Of a DNA stretch of 32,906 nt, positions 9,143-16,755 are shown piece after piece (the first letter of the stretch is position 1; each line of letters starts with the position of its first letter). The stretch is taken from NCBI GenBank assembly GCA_005240095.1, contig SBAX01000046.1, forward strand, positions 1-32,906. Reading direction: 5' to 3'. The notes under the pieces are model-generated. The model saw only the letters and a program-made list of their open reading frames with translations. It had not been told where the DNA came from and did no database searches. This DNA is from Phycisphaera mikurensis (GTDB lineage Bacteria; Planctomycetota; Phycisphaerae; UBA1845). A program made the position numbers and the translations under genes.

Positions 9143-10813
9143 ATGATGCCCGATAAGACGCCCGTGAGGGCGGGGACGGCCGGTTCGCTGTCCACCGCTG
9201 TTTCGCCAACTTCAGCGGACGCCATGACAAAGACCATGTCTGCGGAGCGGATGGACAACGATACCCAAACGGATATCGCCAAAGACGTATATCGAGCGGC
9301 AGCCGTGCAACGAGCTCCGTATTGGCTCAACGTCCTGGGGGCCACACCCTGGTTCGAGGAGAGCTGGCAGGCCGACCACGCCTGTGATGAGTGGTCGAGC
9401 TACCAGAAGGCATCCGCGGCGCTGTCCTTGGGGCTGTTCTGCGAGGTGTTCCCTCAAGCGGAAGAGGCTCCGTACCTGGGTGAATGCGTTCGTGCCGGGC
9501 TGGTTCAATGGCAATCCCTGCTGGGAAGGGATGGCCGCCCCCGACATCGCTTGGGGCGCCGTGATCCTCTGACCGCTGCAATCGCCACGCAAGTCGTCCG
9601 GTTGCTGACCGAGACCACTCATTTCCAGACGAGTTCGCTGATTGAGGATCTCTCGAAACACATGCGCTGGCTATCTCGCCGGGTTGAGCGGGCTTCCTGG
9701 GTGGAGGCTCTGGCGGTGAGTGCACTATCCGACGCCGCCACGCTGATCGGCGAGCCCGGGCTTCTGAGCCTGGCGCGCGAGCGGTTGAATAGCCTGCTGG
9801 CCCGTCAGGATGAGGAGGGGTGGTTCCCGGAAGACGGAGGACCGGAGCTGAGCCGATGGTCGGTCACAACCGACGCGCTGGCGCGGGTGTGGCACGAACA
9901 GGGCTGGCCGCAATTGGAGGCGCCGCTGAGGAAGGCGATCGGGTTCGCCCGACGAATCGTGGGCCCCCAGCCCCGGGAAATCGCGGCCGGACCTTTGGGG
10001 ATCGTCGGCCCGTACGGCTTGGAACTCCTGGCCGGCAGGGTTGGAGAGGCCGCGGTCCTGGCGCGACAGTGCCGTGAGTTCCATCGGCTCCTGCAAGCTG
10101 ACGTCGGCGCGGCCGGTGAGTCGTCCGAAGCTGGCGTGAGTCTCATGTTCGCGGTCATGGTTGCACCGACCACCGTTGCCCATACCCCCGAGACCACCGC
10201 TCACGCGAATGAGTCGTTGCCGCGGGCGGGTTTCTGGATTGAGGAGACCGCTGCCTACCGAGCCGTCGTGGAGGGCCGGCGAGGTGGAGCACTCCATATT
10301 GTCTGGCGGGACGGGACGGTTTTGGATGATCCCGGCGTGGCCGTCGTCCACTCGCACGGCATCAAGTCCAGCGGGCACGCCACGCGAGTCGAGGCCGTTC
10401 GGTTTCTGGATCGCGGCCTGATCTCCCGTGGCGTCTTGCGGCGGATGGCCGGTCACCGCGCCCAGGGTGCGGGCTGGCTGCGCCGACGGCGTGCGGCGCT
10501 TCCGGACATCGAGCCCGTAACCGTCGAGGGCGGCGGTGAACACGGCTTTCACCCACACCTCCACGACCACTTCGAGCGAGAGGTCAACTTCGAGGATGAC
10601 GCGATCCGCATCCGCGACCGCGTGGATTGCCTGCTCCCCTGCGTGGCCGTTGTGTGCCAGTCGCCTTTGCCGGGCAGCAGCATGAGATACGGCATCCCGC
10701 CGGCCGCCCCCATCTTCATCGAAGGTGGCCGACACGTGGAGCTGACTCGGCTCTTCCGGGAGGGCGCGCTAGTCGAACAACGCGTGCGCCGGACGCCGCG
10801 CACCGGGAAGTAG
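9143..10813 (+). CDS. Hypothetical protein, possible heparinase II/III-like architecture
   Basis: Long ORF with helical N-terminal and beta-rich C-terminal (IEPVTVEGGGEHGFHPHLHDHFEREVNFEDDAIRIRDRV); family is a weak inference. Confidence 0.55.
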   Translation: MMPDKTPVRAGTAGSLSTAVSPTSADAMTKTMSAERMDNDTQTDIAKDVYRAAAVQRAPYWLNVLGATPWFEESWQADHACDEWSSYQKASAALSLGLFCEVFPQAEEAPYLGECVRAGLVQWQSLLGRDGRPRHRLGRRDPLTAAIATQVVRLLTETTHFQTSSLIEDLSKHMRWLSRRVERASWVEALAVSALSDAATLIGEPGLLSLARERLNSLLARQDEEGWFPEDGGPELSRWSVTTDALARVWHEQGWPQLEAPLRKAIGFARRIVGPQPREIAAGPLGIVGPYGLELLAGRVGEAAVLARQCREFHRLLQADVGAAGESSEAGVSLMFAVMVAPTTVAHTPETTAHANESLPRAGFWIEETAAYRAVVEGRRGGALHIVWRDGTVLDDPGVAVVHSHGIKSSGHATRVEAVRFLDRGLISRGVLRRMAGHRAQGAGWLRRRRAALPDIEPVTVEGGGEHGFHPHLHDHFEREVNFEDDAIRIRDRVDCLLPCVAVVCQSPLPGSSMRYGIPPAAPIFIEGGRHVELTRLFREGALVEQRVRRTPRTGK

Positions 10814-10824
10814 CAGTGATCCGA

Positions 10825-11541
10825 TCACTCGCCGACGGTGCGCACTTCCTCGATGAGACGGCTGATCTGACCACGCACATCATCCGCGATCCGTAAAGCG
10901 TCGGCGTCTTCATCCAGGTCCTCGCGAACGGCGGGAGAGAAAGGCCGGCCAATATTCACGTGGAACGGTCCCCGCATGACCACAACGGTTCGGTAGCGAC
11001 GCCCATCGACGACCAGATCCAGATTAGGATACTCCCTGATGGCATGGCACGGAGCATGCAGGCCGAGGGGAATGATCGGGGCCCGGCTGCGCCGGTAGAT
11101 CCGGCCGACACCGGGAAAGAAACGCCCGAGCCGGCCGGGTGTCTGCAGGTCCCCCTCCGGCGCCGTGTAGACGGATTCGCCGCGTTGCAGGTAGGCGACG
11201 GCCTTTTCCACCACCGTGTGGCGATGGGCGGGCATGGCGTTGATCTGTTCGAACCAGTCATAGACCCGGCCCATGAGCTTCGAGTGGTAGCCGGGGCCGA
11301 TGATGATGTGTACCGGCTCGCCGAAGAGCGGCAGCACCCAGTACGGGTCCGTGGTGCTGATGTGGTTGGTGACGAAGATCTTCGGTCCTGCGGGAATGTA
11401 CCCTTCCCTCGTCAAGCGCAGGTCCAGAAACAAGCGCTGGTACAGGCGAATGCCGCTGACGAAAGCGCGAAAAAGGGATCGTTTCAGCAAGTTCACGACC
11501 TGGCCGGTCCCCGTTCGTGACGGCGAGTCTGGCCCACGCAA
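10825..11541 (-). CDS. 1-acyl-sn-glycerol-3-phosphate acyltransferase (PlsC-like)
   Basis: FVTNHISTTDPYW (NHx4D) and TAPEGDLQTPGRLGRF motifs. Confidence 0.82.
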   Translation of the reverse strand: MRGPDSPSRTGTGQVVNLLKRSLFRAFVSGIRLYQRLFLDLRLTREGYIPAGPKIFVTNHISTTDPYWVLPLFGEPVHIIIGPGYHSKLMGRVYDWFEQINAMPAHRHTVVEKAVAYLQRGESVYTAPEGDLQTPGRLGRFFPGVGRIYRRSRAPIIPLGLHAPCHAIREYPNLDLVVDGRRYRTVVVMRGPFHVNIGRPFSPAVREDLDEDADALRIADDVRGQISRLIEEVRTVGE

Positions 11542-11729
11542 GCCATAACATCATGTACAGTAAGACATTAGGCCGCGGTACGCTACCTGAGGCTAAATCC
11601 CGGGGCTTCAAGCCGAGTGCCAAGCCGTGTCCCTGTGCCAGCCGGTGGCGCTGTTGCCAAACCCCGCGAGGCGGCTAGGATGCCCGACGAGGAGTCGGAG
11701 AACCCGGCCCCGAATGGGAGGTACGTTCC

Positions 11730-12038
11730 GTGCAGAGCACAAGTTATACGCAGACCCAGACGATCCTGCGGGCCCTGGAGTTCGCCGCGGCGAAGGGCGG
11801 GTTCACCAGCGCCCAGCAGAAGAAGACTGCTCTCTCGCTCATCAAGAGCATGCGCAGCAACAAGTCGGTCAGTGGCCGGCACCAGCAACTGACGACGCTC
11901 CTCAAGAAAGGCGCGACCATCGATGAGATGAAGAGGGCCACCGGTGCGTCCCGCCGGACCATCTTCCGCTACCTCAATCACCTCAAGGAGGCCGGCTTGA
12001 ACGTCGAGCCGAGCGCCGGGAAGTACAGGCTCAAGTAA
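11730..12038 (+). CDS. Small HTH-domain protein
   Basis: GTG start; IDEMKRATGASRRTIFRYLNHLKEAGLNVEPSAGKYRLK resembles HTH (type 11-like). Confidence 0.72.
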   Translation: MQSTSYTQTQTILRALEFAAAKGGFTSAQQKKTALSLIKSMRSNKSVSGRHQQLTTLLKKGATIDEMKRATGASRRTIFRYLNHLKEAGLNVEPSAGKYRLK

Positions 12039-12062
12039 CGCGATCGTCGCAGCGCTCTCATC

Positions 12063-13631
12063 GTGGCACCGGAAGAGCCAAGCAGAGCGGAGGACGCCCG
12101 TCTACCCACGGCGGGCGGGCTGTTGCCGTGGCGGCGCCTGAGTTGGGCGGATTGGGCGCCCGTCCTGCTGCTGGCCTGCATGGTGGTTGTGGTGGCCGCC
12201 CCCCGCTTGCCACCGGGGGTATGTCAAGGCGATGCGGGAGAACTGCAACTCGCGGCCAGCGTGCTGGGCGTCTCGCATTCGCCCGGGTATCCCGCATACA
12301 TTAACCTGGCGCATCTATTCACGTACTTCCCGGGCATTGATCCGGCCTATCTCGTCTCCGCGGGGTGCATGGCCGTTGGCGTCCTCGTTCTGGTCCTCTG
12401 CGCAATGATCAGCATCAGGCTGGGAACGCACCCCTGGGTCGCGTGCGCTATCGCTTGGCTCCTGACCAGCCACTCCCGCTTCTGGCAGAACCTCATCACG
12501 CCGGAGGTCTACATCTTTTCCATCGCCTTCCTCACGGCCTCCGTTTACGCCCTGACTCATTACGCCTGCACGGGGCGGAAGCGAAGCCTCTACGTCGCTG
12601 CCTTCCTGTACGCTGTGGCCATGGTTAATCGACCGCCTGTCCTCCTGGCGGCCCCGTTCTTCGTGCTGGGCTGGTGGCTGAGTCGGCGGCGATGGGAGTC
12701 AGGATGGAGGCCGGCGCTGCGCGCTTTCGTGACGCTCGTTGCGTGGGCTACACTCCCGGTCATCTACTCCCTCGGTTACTTGTACGTCCGCGATACCCCG
12801 CAGACGCGATACAACTACATCGAGCACCATCAACGAGAGACGCCGGAATTGCCGCGCAGCGACGCCGGGCCGGTCGCCAAGCTCCAGCGTGTGGTCTGGA
12901 TGGCGACGGCCAGAGAGTTCCATTACCGCGCGGGCAACTCCTGGAAGCAAGTGCGGGCCAAGCTCACGTGGCTACGCTACGAACTGGCGGGTTATCACCG
13001 CGCCGCTCCTTTGGCGGCGGCGATGATCATCGGGATCGGCACCCTGCTCGTCTTTCGGCGATGTGCAGCGACGGCCATTGCGCTGTGCGGCATCGCCATG
13101 CAGGGGACGTTTTTCATACTCGCCTACAAGGACTATGGGCAAGCCGCCGATCTGCTCCCCTTGCTGATTCCTCTGACCATCGTGGCGGCCACCTCCCTCG
13201 GGGCCTTGGTCGCGAGTCGTGCCCGCAGCGAGCAGAACGGCCTTGCCGTGGGCGTCATCGCCATCGTGCTCGCATATACGCTGTTGGAGTTCCCGGAGCG
13301 CCGGGACTACGGTGAGCATATCGACGCCACGGACTATCTCCGCGACGCGGACCTGGCTACCTTTCCGGACAGCGCGGTCATCTTCTCCCATTGGACCTTC
13401 GCCCCTCCCTTGCTGTACGAGCGTGAGTTCCGCGCACACCGCCCCGATGTCGATGTCGTGATCGCCCAGCCCGGCAACTGGCTGCGCATGGCTCAACAGT
13501 TCGGCGAGCGTCCGATCTTCCTGGCGCGCATGCCAGGCCCGGGGCATGGTCGCCAGTTCACGCCTTTCCGAAATGTCTGGCGGTTGAGCCCGCCGACGGA
13601 GCCGGGCGTCCCGAAGGGAGTCGTCGAATGA
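12063..13631 (+). CDS. DUF2723-type multi-pass membrane protein
   Basis: LPPGVCQGDAGELQLAASVLGVSHSPGYPAYINLAHLF signature and many TM helices; GTG start. Confidence 0.85.
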   Translation: MAPEEPSRAEDARLPTAGGLLPWRRLSWADWAPVLLLACMVVVVAAPRLPPGVCQGDAGELQLAASVLGVSHSPGYPAYINLAHLFTYFPGIDPAYLVSAGCMAVGVLVLVLCAMISIRLGTHPWVACAIAWLLTSHSRFWQNLITPEVYIFSIAFLTASVYALTHYACTGRKRSLYVAAFLYAVAMVNRPPVLLAAPFFVLGWWLSRRRWESGWRPALRAFVTLVAWATLPVIYSLGYLYVRDTPQTRYNYIEHHQRETPELPRSDAGPVAKLQRVVWMATAREFHYRAGNSWKQVRAKLTWLRYELAGYHRAAPLAAAMIIGIGTLLVFRRCAATAIALCGIAMQGTFFILAYKDYGQAADLLPLLIPLTIVAATSLGALVASRARSEQNGLAVGVIAIVLAYTLLEFPERRDYGEHIDATDYLRDADLATFPDSAVIFSHWTFAPPLLYEREFRAHRPDVDVVIAQPGNWLRMAQQFGERPIFLARMPGPGHGRQFTPFRNVWRLSPPTEPGVPKGVVE

Positions 13632-13640
13632 CACTGACGA

Positions 13641-14414
13641 CTAAAGGCCAAAGAACTCAATCGTGCTGCGGGCGGACTGGCTGGCAAACCTTTCATACGG
13701 CGTGTGCCGCAACTCAGCGAGAAATCGCGCAATGTGGGCTACATGCGCGGGCTCGTTGGGACGGCGCCCGCGGACGGGCACAGGCGACAGGTACGGTGAG
13801 TCGGTCTCCACCATCAGTTTGTCGGCCGGGTAGTCGCGGGCGATTGTGTGCAGCTCGTCGGATTTGGGGAAGGTCACGATGCCGGTGAAGGAAATCCGCC
13901 AGCCGTGCGCCGCGATGCGTTCGGCCTCGCTGGGCGTGCCGGTAAAGCAATGGAACACCACGCGCTTATTCTCGTACCCGGCGTCCAGGAGCATGGGCAC
14001 GATGTCCTCCAGGGCCTCGCGACCATGGACGATGATCGGCTTTCCAAAGGGAGCGGCCAGCGCCAGTTGACGCCCGAAAACGTCGCGTTGGCTCTCACGG
14101 GCAGCGAAATCGTAGTGGTAGTCGAGACCCATTTCCCCGCAGGCAACCACCACGGGATCCCGCCACAGTTCGGCCATGGCCACGAGCTGATCCTCGGTCA
14201 CTTTGTCGGCTTCGTGGGGGTGAAACCCGATCGCCGGTTGAATGCGCGCCGGGTATTGCCGTGACAACACAATCGCGCGTCGGGCGTCCTCCAGCGACGT
14301 CCCGATGGTGATCACGCGGTCCACCCCGGCCGCATCGCAGCGGGCCAGCACGTCCTCGATCCGCCCGGCGAAGTCGTCGTAGGTCAGGTGCGCGTGGGAA
14401 TCGATCAGGCCCAT
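13641..14414 (-). CDS. tatD: TatD family hydrolase
   Basis: MGLIDSHAHLTYDDF, AIGFHPHEA, GEMGLDYHYDF, VVFHCFTGT, VETDSPYLSPVPVRGRRPNEPAHV. Confidence 0.95.
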   Translation of the reverse strand: MGLIDSHAHLTYDDFAGRIEDVLARCDAAGVDRVITIGTSLEDARRAIVLSRQYPARIQPAIGFHPHEADKVTEDQLVAMAELWRDPVVVACGEMGLDYHYDFAARESQRDVFGRQLALAAPFGKPIIVHGREALEDIVPMLLDAGYENKRVVFHCFTGTPSEAERIAAHGWRISFTGIVTFPKSDELHTIARDYPADKLMVETDSPYLSPVPVRGRRPNEPAHVAHIARFLAELRHTPYERFASQSARSTIEFFGL

Positions 14415-14438
14415 AGGCGTATCCTGTCTCCCTGCCGT

Positions 14439-14894
14439 TCAACGAGAGGACCGCGCGGCCCCGGGCTGCCAGGCATCTTCCACGTGCTCAATCTTCGTAG
14501 TGCCTCCGGGAAGGAGTGCCACGGTGATGACATCGAACCGGCAGGGACGGTGGCGGGCGGCGGGCTGGAGGCAGAAGTACCGGGCAGCACGGGCGATCTG
14601 CTCGCGCTGAAACTGCCTGACGGGCAGTTCGCCGTCGTCGTCGCCGGCCTCCTCATGGGTGCGGGTCTTGACCTCCACGAAGACGAGCGTCTCGCCCCGC
14701 GAGGCGATGAGGTCGATCTGCCCGGCAGGAGAATCGAAGTTGCGAACGAGAACGCGCAGACCCCCGCGCTTCAGGTGCCTGGCGGCCAGACGCTCACCCA
14801 GGGCGCCGAGGGCTTGGCGATCAGCCGGCCATGGCCGCGGGTTCCGCCGCCAGCTCAGCCTGGGGAGCCTTCTTGTGAGAAATGCGAAGTTCAC
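14439..14894 (-). CDS. yraN: YraN family (UPF0102) endonuclease-like protein
   Basis: ALGERLAARHLKRGGLRVLVRNFDSPAGQIDLIASRGETLVFVEVKTR; N-terminus overlaps rplS. Confidence 0.88.
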   Translation of the reverse strand: MNFAFLTRRLPRLSWRRNPRPWPADRQALGALGERLAARHLKRGGLRVLVRNFDSPAGQIDLIASRGETLVFVEVKTRTHEEAGDDDGELPVRQFQREQIARAARYFCLQPAARHRPCRFDVITVALLPGGTTKIEHVEDAWQPGAARSSR

Positions 14895-15225
14895 GCAGCT
14901 TGCGGGCCTTCCCGATTCGCTGACGCAGGTAATAGAGCTTCGCCCGACGGACGCGCCCGCGCCGCCGGACCTTCACGTCCACGATCGCCGGCGAGTGCAG
15001 GAGGAACTTACGCTCCACACCCTCGTTGCCGACAATGCGTCGAACGGTGAACGACTCGTTGAGCCCCCGACCCTGGCGGGCAATGATCACACCGCCGAAG
15101 GTCTGGATGCGTTCCTTTTCGCCCTCCACGATCCGGCACAGGACATCCACCGTGTCGCCGACGTGAAACTCGGGCGGTGAGGGTTTCAGATACGACTTCT
15201 CGACCAATTCCAACAACTGACTCAT
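14821..15225 (-). CDS. rplS: 50S ribosomal protein L19
   Basis: [62 protein letters not shown]. Confidence 0.97.
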   Translation of the reverse strand: MSQLLELVEKSYLKPSPPEFHVGDTVDVLCRIVEGEKERIQTFGGVIIARQGRGLNESFTVRRIVGNEGVERKFLLHSPAIVDVKVRRRGRVRRAKLYYLRQRIGKARKLRELRISHKKAPQAELAAEPAAMAG

Positions 15226-16055
15226 CGCATGGCTCCACGTACGACCACCGGCTCCCGGAAAGAGGGCGGCGGTAGGGGTCTTTCGCGCTCGGATCTGGAA
15301 ACAACGGTGCGATCACAGAATGCGCGACGATTCAAACGAGATGAGGGGGACGGCTCGTCGTTGCCTTCCAGCAAATCAGGCCGGCGTTTTAGTGTTTTTC
15401 GGATAGCCTGCTCGCGGCGCCATGCGGCAATCCTGGCGTGGTCGCCTGAAAGCAGGACTTCGGGAACGGCCATCCCGCGAAACTCGCGTGGCCGAGTGTA
15501 TTGCGGATACTCCAGGACGCCCCCCGCAAAGGACTCCTCCACGGCTGACGTTTCATCGCCCAGCGCCCCGGGGAGCAGGCGAACCACGGCATCGATGATG
15601 ACCATGGCCGCAGATTCGCCGCCCGAAAGCACGTAGTCGCCGATGGAGATCTCTCGAGCGCCAAGCCCTTCGCGGATACGCTCATCAAAGCCCTCGTAGT
15701 GTCCGCAAATCAGCACCAGCCACGGGGCGGCGGCAAGCTCGGAAACGATGGGTTGCGTCAGTTGTTCGCCTTGGGGAGTAAGCAGGATTCGAAGGGGCTT
15801 GGCTTGAGGTTGGGAGGGATCGGTTTGAGCTTCTACATGTTCGAGGGCGTCGAAGACCGGCTGGCACATGAGCACCATGCCGGGCCCGCCCCCGAAGGGA
15901 CGGTCATCGACGCTGCGATGCCGGTCGAGAGCGAAGTCCCGAAAGCTGGTTGCGCGAATCGACACCAGTCCTCGCTCCGCCGCCCGCCCGACGATGCTCG
16001 TCGAGACAAACGGCTTGAGCACTTCCGGAAAGAGTGTCAATACGTCGATCCGCAT
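15222..16055 (-). CDS. trmD: tRNA (guanine-N1-)-methyltransferase
   Basis: [55 protein letters not shown]; 4-bp overlap with rplS. Confidence 0.97.
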   Translation of the reverse strand: MRIDVLTLFPEVLKPFVSTSIVGRAAERGLVSIRATSFRDFALDRHRSVDDRPFGGGPGMVLMCQPVFDALEHVEAQTDPSQPQAKPLRILLTPQGEQLTQPIVSELAAAPWLVLICGHYEGFDERIREGLGAREISIGDYVLSGGESAAMVIIDAVVRLLPGALGDETSAVEESFAGGVLEYPQYTRPREFRGMAVPEVLLSGDHARIAAWRREQAIRKTLKRRPDLLEGNDEPSPSSRLNRRAFCDRTVVSRSERERPLPPPSFREPVVVRGAMR

Positions 16056-16072
16056 GCCGCACCGCGTGGTTC

Positions 16073-16333
16073 CTAATCGCCCTTCACCGCGAAACCGCTC
16101 TTCTTGAGGATTTGCCGGACCGTGTCCGTCGGCTGGGCGCCGACGCTGAGCCAGTATTCGATCCGCTCACGATTGAGGTGAACCTGCTGCTCTTCGCGAG
16201 GGAAGTCGGGCTGATAGCTGCCCAACTCTTCGATAATCCGGCTGTCCCGCGATCGCCGCCGATCGACGGCGGTCAGGCGAAAGGATGGCTGGTGCCGTCG
16301 CCCGACCTTCTTAAGCTTTATCCGCACGGCCAT
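16073..16333 (-). CDS. rpsP: 30S ribosomal protein S16
   Basis: [42 protein letters not shown]; the ORF call to 16510 is an upstream over-extension, ATG at 16333. Confidence 0.96.
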   Translation of the reverse strand: MAVRIKLKKVGRRHQPSFRLTAVDRRRSRDSRIIEELGSYQPDFPREEQQVHLNRERIEYWLSVGAQPTDTVRQILKKSGFAVKGD

Positions 16334-16495
16334 ACATAAACTCCCTCTTCGGCAGGCCTGGCCAGCCGTCCTCAAGCCCCATGCCCTGGAACAATTGAAG
16401 CCTGAGCCCGGTGAGTATAGCGATCGGCTGCCCAAGGGCAAGCGGGCCAAAAATCGAGGGTATTTCCGCAGCCGCCTGGGGCCGCCAAGGCGGGC

Positions 16496-16538
16496 CCAAA
16501 AAGAAAGCACCGCTCACCCTAAGGCGAAACGGTGCTTT
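16496..16538 (-). terminator. Intrinsic terminator between nrdJ and rpsP
   Basis: Minus strand AAAGCACCG-(17 nt)-CGGTGCTTT followed by CTTTTTGGG. Confidence 0.8.
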
Positions 16539-16699
16539 CCGGAGGGGAAAGAAGCCTGGTACTTCGCTTGGATCCGGCCTTTCGGCCGACCTCCGGAATC
16601 AATCGTTTTTACGAACGAGGTAGGCTTTTGTTCATACAGCCGTAATCCCGCGTTCGCGCAGTACTATCGGCCAAATCTAGCCGCGAGCTTTCGCTCGTC
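16496..16699 (-). ncRNA. Candidate ncRNA or structured leader upstream of rpsP
   Basis: Promoter-like elements at its 5' side (TATAAT, + strand 16706-16711; also TTGACG-16 nt-TAGATT at 16674-16701), several tetraloop hairpins, a closing stem TTCCGGAGG/CCTCCGGAA, and an intrinsic terminator at its 3' side. Confidence 0.45.
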
Positions 16700-16755
16700 A
16701 ACACAATTATACCCCCGAAACCGAAAAAGTCTGTTACCGGACAAGACAACCCGGC

